Source: CAWUEZ02 sp963921355 (lineage in GTDB: Bacteria > Pseudomonadota > Alphaproteobacteria > Thalassobaculales > Thalassobaculaceae). From it: a DNA stretch of 64,000 nt. The DNA lies in contig OZ001190.1 of assembly GCA_963921355.3 (NCBI GenBank), positions 1,860,001 to 1,924,000 on the forward strand, written 5' to 3'. The position numbers and the translations under genes are program-made. The notes under the pieces were generated by a model. It was given only the letters and a program-made list of their open reading frames with translations, was not told the DNA's origin and searched no databases. Shown piece by piece: positions 24,380 to 33,801 of the stretch (position 1 is the first letter of the stretch; every line of letters starts with the position of its first letter).

Positions 24380-26383
24380 TCACAGGCGGGCGCGAACCGC
24401 CCCCGCGACGGAGTCCGGCGTGATGCGGAAATGCGGATACAGATCCTGGTACGGCGCCGATTCGCCGAAGCTGGACATGCCGACGAACGCGCCGTCCACG
24501 CCGATCAGCCGGTCCCAGCAGGACCGGATGCCGGCCTCGACGACAACCCGCACGACGTCGCCGAGAACGTCAGCCTGGTACTCGGCGTCCTGCTCCAGGA
24601 ACAGCTCGATCGAGGGCATCGACACCACGGCGGCGCGGATCCCGTCCTTCGCCAACAGATCGCGGGCGGTCATGGCGATCTCCACCTCGCTGCCGGAGGC
24701 GATCAGGGTCGCCTGACGCGGGCCGTCGGCGTCGCGCAGGATATAACCGCCGCGCGCCGACAGGTTCTCGTCGCGATGTTCGTCGCGCACCACCGGCAGG
24801 CCCTGACGGGTCAGGGCCAGCACGCTCGGTCCGGTGACCCGCTGCAAGGCGATCTGCCAGGCCTCCGCCGTCTCCACCGCGTCGGCCGGCCGCAGCACGG
24901 CCAGGTTGGGGATCGCCCGCAACGCGGCCAGATGCTCGACCGGCTGGTGGGTCGGGCCGTCCTCGCCAAGGCCGATGCTGTCATGGGTCATCACGAAGAT
25001 CGTCCGGATCCCCATCAGCGCGGCCAGTCGGATCGACGGCCGGCAGTAGTCGGTGAACACCAGGAACGTACCACCGTAGGGCACCACGCCGCCGTGCAGG
25101 GCAAGGCCGTTCATGGCGGCGGCCATGGCATGCTCTCGCACCCCGTAATGGATGTAGCGGCCGGAGAAGTCGTTCCGGTTCAGGATTCCGAGATCCGCGG
25201 TCTTGGTGTTGTTGGAACCGGTCAGGTCCGCCGACCCGCCGAGCAGTTCGGGGAACACCGGCGCGATCACCTCAAGCGCCTTCTGGGAGGCAACCCGGGT
25301 GGCGATCTTCGGAGCATCGGCGCTGGTCGCCTGCTTATGGGCCACAATGGCGCTGGCCAGGTCGGTCGGCAGGGCGCCGGAAACCGCCCGCTCGAAAGCG
25401 GCCTTCTGCGGCGACGCCGACAGCCTCTTGGTCCAGGCGTCATACGCCTCGCGGCCCTGACCGCCGACCCGTTTGCCAAGATCGACGACACTTTCGGGCA
25501 GTTCGAACGGACCATGGGCCCACCCGATGGCCTCGCGGGTTCCGGCGATCTCGTCGGCGCCAAGCGGCGCCCCGTGGGAGCCGGCCGTGCCGGCCTTGTT
25601 CGGTGCCCCGAAACCGATGGTCGTCCGACAGGCGATCAGGGACGGCCTCGGGTCGTTTGCCGCTTCCTCGAGTGCCTTGGCCACGGCCGCCGGGTCGTGC
25701 CCGTCACAGGCGACGACGTGCCAGTTATAGGCGGCAAACCGTGCGGTCACATCGTCGGATACCGTGAGATCGGTGGGACCGTCGATGGAGATCCCGTTGT
25801 CGTCCCAGAGGACGTTGAGACGGCCAAGGCCGAGATGTCCGGCCAACGACGCCGCCTCGTGGCTGACGCCTTCCATCAGGCAGCCGTCACCGGCGATCAC
25901 CCAGGTCCGGTGATCAACCAGATCGTCTCCGAACTGGGTGTTCAGGTGCCGCTCGGCGATCGCCATGCCGATGGCGTTCGCGAAGCCCTGGCCGAGCGGG
26001 CCGGTGGTGGTCTCGATACCCGATGCCGCGCCGTATTCCGGGTGGCCGGCGGTCCGTGCGCCGAGCTGGCGGAACCGCTTCAGCTCATCCAGCGTCATGT
26101 CCGCGTAGCCAGTCAGATGCAGCAGGGAATAGAGCAACATCGATCCGTGGCCAGCCGACAGGATGAACCGGTCGCGGTCCGGCCAGTCCGGGTGGGCCGG
26201 ATCGAACTTCAAGAACTGTGAGAACAGGACCACCGCGGCATCGGCCATGCCCATGGGCATGCCCGGGTGGCCGGACTTTGCCTGTTCGACGGCGTCCATC
26301 GACAGGGCGCGAATGGCGGAGGAGAGGAGCGAATGGTCGGCGTCCGAAAGGGCGGCGCCGATCGTCGGTGCGGAAGCTGTCAT
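24380..26383 (-). CDS. tkt: Transketolase
   Basis: 667-residue thiamine-diphosphate enzyme that moves two-carbon units in the pentose phosphate and Calvin cycles. Start features SMDAVEQAKSGHPGMPMGMA; the ThDP/Mg motif GDGCLMEGVSHEAASLAGHL; the glutamate-containing HYGVREHAMAAAMNG; and the phosphate contact DSIGLGEDGPTHQPVEHL. ATG 26383 gives the standard start; an upstream GC-rich open frame of 60 codons has no family similarity. First gene of the tkt-gap-fba-thiE set. The 278-bp gap to the divergent DUF4164 gene presumably holds both promoters. Confidence 0.95.
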   Translation of the reverse strand: MTASAPTIGAALSDADHSLLSSAIRALSMDAVEQAKSGHPGMPMGMADAAVVLFSQFLKFDPAHPDWPDRDRFILSAGHGSMLLYSLLHLTGYADMTLDELKRFRQLGARTAGHPEYGAASGIETTTGPLGQGFANAIGMAIAERHLNTQFGDDLVDHRTWVIAGDGCLMEGVSHEAASLAGHLGLGRLNVLWDDNGISIDGPTDLTVSDDVTARFAAYNWHVVACDGHDPAAVAKALEEAANDPRPSLIACRTTIGFGAPNKAGTAGSHGAPLGADEIAGTREAIGWAHGPFELPESVVDLGKRVGGQGREAYDAWTKRLSASPQKAAFERAVSGALPTDLASAIVAHKQATSADAPKIATRVASQKALEVIAPVFPELLGGSADLTGSNNTKTADLGILNRNDFSGRYIHYGVREHAMAAAMNGLALHGGVVPYGGTFLVFTDYCRPSIRLAALMGIRTIFVMTHDSIGLGEDGPTHQPVEHLAALRAIPNLAVLRPADAVETAEAWQIALQRVTGPSVLALTRQGLPVVRDEHRDENLSARGGYILRDADGPRQATLIASGSEVEIAMTARDLLAKDGIRAAVVSMPSIELFLEQDAEYQADVLGDVVRVVVEAGIRSCWDRLIGVDGAFVGMSSFGESAPYQDLYPHFRITPDSVAGAVRARL

Positions 26384-26661
26384 GGCGCGGTTCGCGGGCT
26401 CGAGAGCGGGCGTCCGACGACCGCCGGCGCCTCGGTGGCGCGGAACATGCCGATGCAGGCGCGCCGCGTCAAGGGGAGCGGCCCGAGCCGGTTTTCCGGG
26501 CCGCACGCGGCGTCCCTCCGATTGACGGTGGCGCGTCCGAGCGGATATCGTGCACAACGTCAACGACGGGCGTTAAGTCCTTCGATTTTTGATAAGACAG
26601 GGCCGCCGGCGCGCCCGCACCGGAACGGAACTGCGGACCGGGGAACCATTGGGCACCAGTC

Positions 26662-26886
26662 ATGACTCGGTTGCACACCGCACGCGACAAGCTTGAGAAG
26701 GCCGTCGGTCGTCTGGAATCGGCGATCGAGGGACTCGACGCGGGCGAGGGTGGCGATTCCGCGGCGCTGCGGGGCGAACTGGCCGCCGTTCGCCGCGATT
26801 TCGCGATGCTCTCGAAGGCCGCCGACGAGGTCGACGGCCGGCTCGACAAGGCGATCGGTCAGCTCAAGCTGGTCCTGGAGTCCTAG
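26662..26886 (+). CDS. DUF4164 family coiled-coil protein
   Basis: 74-residue, almost wholly helical protein with heptad-like spacing (DKLEKAVGRLESAIEGLDAG, then AALRGELAAVRRDFAMLSKA). It matches the DUF4164 family regularly found directly before zapA in Alphaproteobacteria. The zapA GTG start follows three bases after its stop, so co-translation is likely. A role beside ZapA at the division site is inference from synteny. Confidence 0.78.
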   Translation: MTRLHTARDKLEKAVGRLESAIEGLDAGEGGDSAALRGELAAVRRDFAMLSKAADEVDGRLDKAIGQLKLVLES

Positions 26887-26889
26887 TCC

Positions 26890-27219
26890 GTGGCCCAGGT
26901 CGACATCCGGATCAATGACAAGGCCTATCGCATCGCCTGCGAGGACGGTCAGGAAACCCGACTGACGGAGCTGGCGCAGATGGTGGATGCCCATGTCTCG
27001 GATCTGGTCGAGCAGGTCGGACAGGTCGGTGACACCCGGCTGCTGGTGATGGCCAGCCTGCTGGTGGCCGACGAGTTGATGGATCTGCACGATGCCGCGC
27101 ACGAGGTCGACGAGGAGGACGAAGAGTTCTCTCCGAGCGAGATGGAGGATGTCTCGCTGGCGATCGAAAGCCTCGCCGATCGGATCGAACGTATTGCCGG
27201 AAGGCTTGAGGGCACCTAA
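26890..27219 (+). CDS. zapA: Cell division protein ZapA
   Basis: 109-residue FtsZ-associated protein that bundles FtsZ filaments at the Z ring. The beta-alpha start VDIRINDKAYRIACEDGQE, the LTELAQMVDAHVSDL helix and the LLVMASLLVADELMDL segment are typical, followed by a C-terminal coiled coil. GTG 26890 is the start. The gene order DUF4164-zapA-6S RNA-cyclo-ligase is conserved in the class. Confidence 0.9.
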   Translation: MAQVDIRINDKAYRIACEDGQETRLTELAQMVDAHVSDLVEQVGQVGDTRLLVMASLLVADELMDLHDAAHEVDEEDEEFSPSEMEDVSLAIESLADRIERIAGRLEGT

Positions 27220-27274
27220 GTTCCGTCGGCGACGGGGCGGCGCGGTGCGTTAGGCCGCTTATACCCCTGGGGCT

Positions 27275-27425
27275 ATACCACTCTTTGAGGGAGCTGCCTC
27301 TTTCGAGATCGCGGTCTCGAAATCGCGGCACCCACCTGCATAGGCAGGCCACAGAGGGTATGCAATGCCGACGGCCGAAGCGGCTCCGTCGCGCCTGGTC
27401 CGGGCTCGCCGAGTTCCTGCCACAT
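27275..27425 (+). ncRNA. ssrS: 6S RNA
   Basis: The gene gap between zapA and the 5-formyl-THF cyclo-ligase is the conserved home of 6S RNA. The sequence there folds richly: a perfect 8-bp hairpin at 27301-27322, a 5-bp hairpin at 27335-27348 and a nested hairpin at 27369-27391, with weak pairing of 27290-27294 to 27384-27388 as a possible closing stem. A TATACC sequence at 27274 may be a -10 box. Boundaries are estimates; the identification leans on synteny. Confidence 0.55.
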
Positions 27426-27454
27426 CATGGGCCCGGAAAGGAAACCCGTCCGCG

Positions 27455-28054
27455 ATGACCGACACCTATATCGACCCCGAAGAGCTGGCCCGTCAGAAGG
27501 CCGCGCTGCGCGCGCGAATGCGGGCGACCCGCCACGATCTTGCGTCGCAGACCGTCGATGCGGCCAACCGGCTGGCCATTCACGTGTCAACCGCACTGGC
27601 GCCCGCGGCCGGCTCTACGGTGTCGGGTTATGTGGCGATGCGCGACGAGATCGATCCGCGACCGTGCCTGGCGGCGTTGGCGGCGCGCGGATGCCGGATC
27701 GCCCTGCCGACAGTGCCGGATGATGGCCAAGGGCTCATCTTTCGGGCCTGGGAGCCCGGCGAGGATCTCGTGCCCGGCCCGTTCGGGACATCCGAGCCGT
27801 CCCTCGATGCCGAGGTGGTCTATCCCGATCTGCTGCTGATCCCGCTGCTGGCGTTTGACCGGACCGGCGGCCGTCTTGGTTACGGCGGCGGCTTCTACGA
27901 CCGGACCCTGGCGGCCATGCGGGGATGGTCGACGTTCCGCGCTGTCGGTCTGGCCTATGCCGGCCAGCAGGTCGATGCCGTCCCGACCGGACCCGATGAC
28001 GTGCCGCTGGACGGTATCGTCACTGAAACCGGTTTCCTCGATTTCTCGGAGTAG
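27455..28054 (+). CDS. fthC: 5-formyltetrahydrofolate cyclo-ligase
   Basis: 199-residue ATP-dependent enzyme that converts 5-formyl-THF to 5,10-methenyl-THF. Signatures: the N-terminal basic helix KAALRARMRATR, GYVAMRDEIDPRP, and the C-terminal ATP/substrate motif GGRLGYGGGFYDRTLA. ATG 27455 follows a GGAAAGGAA site and removes a 30-codon extension that would run into the 6S RNA gene. The next gene starts three bases after its stop. Confidence 0.92.
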   Translation: MTDTYIDPEELARQKAALRARMRATRHDLASQTVDAANRLAIHVSTALAPAAGSTVSGYVAMRDEIDPRPCLAALAARGCRIALPTVPDDGQGLIFRAWEPGEDLVPGPFGTSEPSLDAEVVYPDLLLIPLLAFDRTGGRLGYGGGFYDRTLAAMRGWSTFRAVGLAYAGQQVDAVPTGPDDVPLDGIVTETGFLDFSE

Positions 28055-28057
28055 CCC

Positions 28058-28873
<816 letters not shown>

Positions 28874-29023
28874 GCGTTCACCCGTAAAGCCCGGCTGTGC
28901 TACACCCCCGGCCGGTGCCGGGACGGCGCCTCGACGCTTGGTGTAAGCCGTGCGTCGAACCCCTACATCTGGTATAGAAGAGCGATTCGCGCCAACCCTG
29001 GTCGCGGACGGGAGTGTGTGGAA

Positions 29024-29773
29024 ATGGCTGGCCATTCCCAGTTCAAGAACATCATGTACCGCAAGGGCGCGCAGGATAAGAAGCGCGCCAAGATCTTCAC
29101 GCGTCTGACCCGCGAGATTCAGGTCGCGGCCAAGACCGGCGGCGACGATCCCGGGTCCAATCCGGCGCTGCGGACGGCGATTGCCGCCGCCCGCAAAGAG
29201 AACATGCCGAAGGACAACATCGAGCGTGCGATCAAGAAGGGGTTGGGCGGCGACGACGACACCAATTTCCAGGAAGTCCGCTATGAGGGGTACGGACCGG
29301 GCGGGGTCGCCATGATCGTCGATGCCCTGACCGACAACCGTAACCGAACCGCCTCGGAAGTCCGCGCCGCGTTCTCCAAGTTCGGCGGCAATCTCGGCGA
29401 GACAAACTCGGTTTCCTTCATGTTCAACCGGGTCGGTCAGATCGTCTATGCGGCCGATGTCGGCAGCGCCGACGATGTGCTGGAAGCGGCCATTGAAGCC
29501 GGGGCGGAGAACGCCGAATCCGGGGCGAGCGAGCATGAGATCACCTGCCCGGTCGAGGACTTCAACACGGTGCGCGAGGCCCTCGAGGCCAGCCTGGGCG
29601 AGCCGCAATCGGCCGGATTGACCTGGAAACCGCTGAACACCGTGGCGGTCGACGAGGACCAGGCCGGCACGCTGATGAAACTGTTCGACACGCTGGACGA
29701 CAACGATGACGTCCAGCAGGTCTCGGCCAATTTCGAGATCGCCGACGAGATCATGGAAAGACTGACCGCCTGA
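29024..29773 (+). CDS. yebC: YebC/PmpR-family protein
   Basis: 249-residue protein. The start MAGHSQFKNIMYRKGAQDKK and the block ENMPKDNIERAIKKGLG are diagnostic. The family was described as transcription regulators; TACO1/YebC proteins are now also tied to translation through polyproline, which would link it to efp. In this window it heads the ruvCAB run, a common arrangement. A TATAGA sequence near 28974 may be its -10 box; an inverted repeat lies at 28931-28956. Confidence 0.94.
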   Translation: MAGHSQFKNIMYRKGAQDKKRAKIFTRLTREIQVAAKTGGDDPGSNPALRTAIAAARKENMPKDNIERAIKKGLGGDDDTNFQEVRYEGYGPGGVAMIVDALTDNRNRTASEVRAAFSKFGGNLGETNSVSFMFNRVGQIVYAADVGSADDVLEAAIEAGAENAESGASEHEITCPVEDFNTVREALEASLGEPQSAGLTWKPLNTVAVDEDQAGTLMKLFDTLDDNDDVQQVSANFEIADEIMERLTA

Positions 29774-29796
29774 GCGGCGGTGTCACGGAGAGTTGC

Positions 29797-30399
29797 ATGC
29801 GGCTGATCGGGCTCGATCCCGGCCTCAGGAACACGGGTTGGGGAATCATCGAGACCGATGGCCTGCGGCTGCGCCACGTCGCCGACGGCACGGTGCATTC
29901 CAACGGCGGCGCCGACATCGCGACCCGGCTGGCGCAGATCTACGACGGGATTCTGGAGCTGATTGACCGGTTCGGACCCAAGGAGGCGGCGGTCGAGGAG
30001 ACCTTCGTCAACCGCAATCCGGAAAGCACGCTCAAGCTCGGACTGGCCCGCGGCGTGGTGCTGCTGGCACCGGCCAAGGCCGGGCTGCGGGTCGCGGAGT
30101 ACGCGCCCAAGCGGGTCAAGAAGGCGGTCGTGGGCACCGGCAGCGCCGACAAGGAGCAGGTCCAGGCGATGGTCGCCACCCTGCTGCCGGGCGCGCGAAT
30201 CGGCACCCCGGACGCGGCCGATGCCCTGGCGGTCGCGGTCTGTCATGCCCACTACGTTCAAGCCCGCGGCGCGTTCGGCGACAGCGCCGGCGCTGCCGCC
30301 CGCAAGACCGGCGCCGTCACCGACATGGCGCCGGGTCTCGAGCGGGCGATCGCCGCCGCGCTCGCCCGCGACGCGGCTAAGGGGGAGACCGCGTCGTGA
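29797..30399 (+). CDS. ruvC: Holliday junction resolvase RuvC
   Basis: 200-residue endonuclease that cuts Holliday junctions made in homologous recombination. The RNase H-type acidic residues are in IGLDPGLRNTGWG (Asp7), AAVEETFVNRNPEST (Glu) and the C-terminal PDAADALAVAVCHAH. It is about 25 residues longer than typical at the C-terminus. Its stop overlaps the GTG of ruvA. Confidence 0.96.
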   Translation: MRLIGLDPGLRNTGWGIIETDGLRLRHVADGTVHSNGGADIATRLAQIYDGILELIDRFGPKEAAVEETFVNRNPESTLKLGLARGVVLLAPAKAGLRVAEYAPKRVKKAVVGTGSADKEQVQAMVATLLPGARIGTPDAADALAVAVCHAHYVQARGAFGDSAGAAARKTGAVTDMAPGLERAIAAALARDAAKGETAS

Positions 30400-31019
30400 T
30401 CGCACGGCTGAAGGGGATCCTCGGGGGGCTTGGCGACGGCCAGGCCATCATCGACGTTGGCGGGGTCGGCTACCTGGTCTTCTGCTCGGCGCGCACATTG
30501 TCAGCGCTCGGTGAGCCCGGCGCGGCGGTGAGCGTCGAAGTCGAGACCCACGTCCGCGAGGACCACATTCATCTCTACGGCTTCGCCTCCGGGGCCGAGA
30601 AGGCGACCTTCCGGATGCTGCAGACGGTTCAGGGCGTCGGCGCCAAGCACGCGCTCTCGATCCTCAGCGTGCTGTCCCCGGACGAGGTGTTCACGGCGAT
30701 CGCGGCCCAGGATCGCGCCATGCTGACCCGCGCGGACGGCGTCGGCCCCAAGCTGGCCCAGCGCATTGTCAACGAACTCAAGGACAAGACCGTCACAGCG
30801 GCGCTCGGCCTTGGGGCGGAGCCCGGAGCCGTCGCCGCGCCCGCGGTCGTGGGCGAGGCCGGCGACGGTCGGGTAGCCGATGCGGTCTCCGCCCTGGTCA
30901 ATCTCGGTTACGGGCGTTCGGAGGCCTACGGCGCCGTGCGGACCGCCCATGCGGCTCTGGGCGATGCTGCGGAACTCGACCGGCTGATCACCGAAGGCCT
31001 TAAGGAACTCTCGGGATGA
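30396..31019 (+). CDS. ruvA: Holliday junction DNA helicase subunit RuvA
   Basis: 207-residue junction-binding protein that targets RuvB to Holliday junctions. OB fold at the start (MIARLKGILG), helix-hairpin-helix motifs in VQGVGAKHALSILS and ADGVGPKLAQRIVNELKD, and the RuvB-binding domain III (AVSALVNLGYGRSEAYGAV) after a flexible linker. GTG 30396 overlaps ruvC and the stop overlaps ruvB by four bases. Confidence 0.96.
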   Translation: MIARLKGILGGLGDGQAIIDVGGVGYLVFCSARTLSALGEPGAAVSVEVETHVREDHIHLYGFASGAEKATFRMLQTVQGVGAKHALSILSVLSPDEVFTAIAAQDRAMLTRADGVGPKLAQRIVNELKDKTVTAALGLGAEPGAVAAPAVVGEAGDGRVADAVSALVNLGYGRSEAYGAVRTAHAALGDAAELDRLITEGLKELSG

Positions 31020-32104
31020 GCGCTGGCGACTACGATGACGCGGCCTCCGATGCCGATCGGCTGATCGACGGAGAGCGGCGGGCGGAAGACCTGGGCGAGA
31101 ACACCCTGCGGCCCCAGAGCCTGGACGATTTCACCGGCCAGAAGAAAGTCCGCGAGAACCTGAAAGTGTTCATCGATGCCGCCCGCGGCCGGGGCGAGGC
31201 ATTGGACCATGTTCTGCTGTTCGGTCCACCGGGGCTCGGCAAGACCACACTGGCGCAGATCGTGGCCCGGGAACTCGGCGTCAACTTCCGCGCGACCTCC
31301 GGGCCGGTGATCGCCAAGGCCGGCGATCTGGCGGCCCTTCTGACCAACCTGCAGCCCCGCGACGTGCTGTTCATCGACGAGATACACCGCCTTAATCCTG
31401 CCGTAGAGGAAGTGCTGTATCCCGCCATGGAGGACTTTCAGCTCGATCTGATCATCGGCGAGGGGCCGGCTGCGCGCTCGATCCGGATCGATCTGGCGCC
31501 GTTCACCCTGGTCGCCGCGACCACGCGGTCGGGACTGATCACCACGCCGCTGCGTGAGCGGTTCGGCATTCAGCTACGCCTCCAGTTCTACGAGCCCGAG
31601 GAACTGACCCGCATCGTGAAGCGTGGCGCCGACCTGCTCGACTTCGCGCTCAGCGAGGATGGTGCGGCGGAGATCGCCCGCCGGGCGCGGGGCACGCCGC
31701 GGGTTGCCGGACGGTTGCTGCGTCGGGTGCGGGATTTCGCCGCCGTTGCCGGCAAGGACCTGGTCGATGCGGTCCTGGCTGACGCCGCCCTGAACCGGCT
31801 CGATATCGACGAACGCGGCCTTGACGCGATGGACCGGCGCTATCTGTCCTGCATTGCCGAGAACTACGGTGGCGGGCCGGTCGGTGCGGAAACCCTGGGC
31901 GCGGCCCTCGGCGAACAGCGCGACGTGATCGAGGAGGTCATCGAGCCCTACCTGATGCAGCAGGGGCTGATCCAGCGGACACCGCGTGGTCGGATGTTGT
32001 CGGCTGCGGGTTGGCGCTACATCGGCCTGACGCCGCCAGCCACCGCCTCGGGGACCGGCCAGATGGATATGCTGGCCGACGCCGGCGAGGACGGCGATGT
32101 CTGA
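31016..32104 (+). CDS. ruvB: Holliday junction branch-migration ATPase RuvB
   Basis: 362-residue AAA+ ATPase. Start region LRPQSLDDFTGQKKVRENL, Walker A GPPGLGKTTLAQ, Walker B DVLFIDEIHRL, sensor 1 AATTRSGLIT, arginine-finger region PLRERFGIQLRL and the C-terminal winged helix RTPRGRMLSAAGW. It ends inside the start of ybgC (8-base overlap), linking recombination genes to the tol operon transcriptionally. Confidence 0.97.
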   Translation: MSAGDYDDAASDADRLIDGERRAEDLGENTLRPQSLDDFTGQKKVRENLKVFIDAARGRGEALDHVLLFGPPGLGKTTLAQIVARELGVNFRATSGPVIAKAGDLAALLTNLQPRDVLFIDEIHRLNPAVEEVLYPAMEDFQLDLIIGEGPAARSIRIDLAPFTLVAATTRSGLITTPLRERFGIQLRLQFYEPEELTRIVKRGADLLDFALSEDGAAEIARRARGTPRVAGRLLRRVRDFAAVAGKDLVDAVLADAALNRLDIDERGLDAMDRRYLSCIAENYGGGPVGAETLGAALGEQRDVIEEVIEPYLMQQGLIQRTPRGRMLSAAGWRYIGLTPPATASGTGQMDMLADAGEDGDV

Positions 32105-32540
32105 GGCGGGCGCCGGCGCGGCCTTCAGTTTTCCGGTGCGGGTCTACTACGAGGACACCGACGCGGGCGGCGTCGTCTATCACGCCAACTACCTTCGGTT
32201 CGCCGAGCGGGCGCGCACGGAGTTCCTGCGCACCATCGGTATCGAACAGAGCGCGCTGCGGCGCCAGGACGGTCTCGGCTTCGTGGTCCGGCGCTGCACC
32301 GTCGACTTCCGTGCCGCCGCCCGCCTGGATGATGCCCTGGACGTGACGACCCGGGTCACAGGGCTGCGCGCGGCCGCGCTGGAAGCGGAACAGACGATCC
32401 GGCGCGACGGTGAGGCCGATCCGCTGGTGACGATCGATCTCGTCATTGCCTGCGTGAACGCGGCAGGGCGCCCGGCCCGCCTGCCGGAACCGGTGCGCCA
32501 GGTCCTGGCCCGCTCGGTCACTGAAAGACAGCTCAACTAA
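32097..32540 (+). CDS. ybgC: Tol-Pal associated acyl-CoA thioesterase YbgC
   Basis: 147-residue hotdog thioesterase. YYEDTDAGGVVYHANYLRFA contains the family's catalytic Asp and His-Ala-Asn motif, and ERARTEFLR follows. In other proteobacteria YbgC acts on acyl-CoA or acyl-ACP and is always the first gene of the tol cluster, as here. The overlap with ruvB is eight bases; tolQ follows ten bases after the stop. Confidence 0.93.
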   Translation: MSEAGAGAAFSFPVRVYYEDTDAGGVVYHANYLRFAERARTEFLRTIGIEQSALRRQDGLGFVVRRCTVDFRAAARLDDALDVTTRVTGLRAAALEAEQTIRRDGEADPLVTIDLVIACVNAAGRPARLPEPVRQVLARSVTERQLN

Positions 32541-32550
32541 GAGGATTTCG

Positions 32551-33297
32551 ATGGAGCAGATCGCACAGACGTTGGCCGACAGTCAGGCCCTGACGCCCGG
32601 CCTGGCCGTCGCCGATGAGCTCAGCATCTGGGGGCTGTTCCTGCTCGCCGACCCGGTGGTCAAGGCGGTGATGCTCATGCTGGTCCTCGCCTCGATCTGG
32701 AGCTGGGCCATCATTTTCGAGAAGATCCTCAAGATCCGCCAGCTGCGCCGACAGGCCGGCGAGTTCGAGGACGCCTTCTGGTCCGGTGGGTCGTTGGAGG
32801 ACCTGTACGACCGGATGGGCGCGAACCCGTCCGATCCGTTGGGGGCGATCTTCTCGTCGGCCATGCGCGAATGGCGCCGGTCGGCCGCCAAGGGACTCAC
32901 CCAAAGCAGCAGCGAGCTGCGGGTCAGCCTGCGTCAGCGCCTCGATCAGATCATGACGCTGACCATCTCGCGGGAGATGGAAGCGCTCGAGAAGCGCATG
33001 ACCTTCCTGGCATCGGTCGGCTCGACGGCCCCGTTCATCGGGTTGTTCGGAACCGTCTGGGGGATCATGAACAGCTTTCAGTCGATCGCCGCTTCGAAGA
33101 ATACGAGCCTCGCGGTCGTGGCCCCCGGGATCGCCGAAGCGCTGTTCGCCACCGCGCTCGGACTGGTGGCGGCAATCCCGGCGGTGGTCGCCTACAACAA
33201 GCTGTCAAGCGACCTTGGCCGGTATGCCGGACGCCTGGAGGGATTCGCGACGGAGTTCGGGTCGATCCTGTCACGCCAGCTGGACGAGGGGACCTGA
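32551..33297 (+). CDS. tolQ: Tol-Pal system proton channel subunit TolQ
   Basis: 248-residue inner-membrane protein with three helices (about 25-50, 150-172 and 185-210). The motif GSTAPFIGLFGTVWGIMNSF is the TolQ/ExbB signature, and FATALGLVAAIPAVVAYNKL is the third helix. With TolR it forms the proton-driven stator that energises TolA. An AAGAGG ribosome site precedes the ATG. Confidence 0.96.
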   Translation: MEQIAQTLADSQALTPGLAVADELSIWGLFLLADPVVKAVMLMLVLASIWSWAIIFEKILKIRQLRRQAGEFEDAFWSGGSLEDLYDRMGANPSDPLGAIFSSAMREWRRSAAKGLTQSSSELRVSLRQRLDQIMTLTISREMEALEKRMTFLASVGSTAPFIGLFGTVWGIMNSFQSIAASKNTSLAVVAPGIAEALFATALGLVAAIPAVVAYNKLSSDLGRYAGRLEGFATEFGSILSRQLDEGT

Positions 33298-33300
33298 TCG

Positions 33301-33744
33301 ATGGCCGGAGGTGTCATTCAACGATCCGCGTCGCGGCGGCGTTACACACCGCTCAGCGAGATCAACGTCACGCCGTTTGTCGACGTGATGCTGGTGCTGC
33401 TGATCGTCTTCATGGTGACGGCGCCGCTGCTGACCGTCGGCGTGCCGGTGGACCTGCCCAAGACCCGGGCGGCGCAACTGACCGACGACATCGAACCGCT
33501 GGTCGTGACCGTGCGGGCCGACGGTTCGCTGTACCTGCAGGAAACCCCGGTCGGGCGCGAGGAACTGGTGCCCCGGCTGATGGCGATCAGCGGTGAGAAC
33601 TCGGAACTGCGGATCTTCGTGCGCGGCGACAAGGCCATCGCTTATGGCGCGGTCATGGAGGTCATGGGTCAGGTCAGCGCGGCCGGGTTCAGCCGCGTCG
33701 CGCTGCTGGCGGAACTGCCGGACGGATCCACCCCGACGCGCTGA
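33301..33744 (+). CDS. tolR: Tol-Pal system stator subunit TolR
   Basis: 147-residue ExbD/TolR protein with one membrane helix. The segment SEINVTPFVDVMLVLLIVFM carries the proton-accepting Asp28. The periplasmic domain has the usual VPVDLPKT and the DKAIAYGAVMEVM helix. It begins three bases after tolQ. Confidence 0.96.
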   Translation: MAGGVIQRSASRRRYTPLSEINVTPFVDVMLVLLIVFMVTAPLLTVGVPVDLPKTRAAQLTDDIEPLVVTVRADGSLYLQETPVGREELVPRLMAISGENSELRIFVRGDKAIAYGAVMEVMGQVSAAGFSRVALLAELPDGSTPTR

Positions 33745-33801
33745 TCGGCCGCCGGAGCTGGATGAACAGGGCCAAGTGAGCGGAAACGGGCGAGGACGAC
33801 G

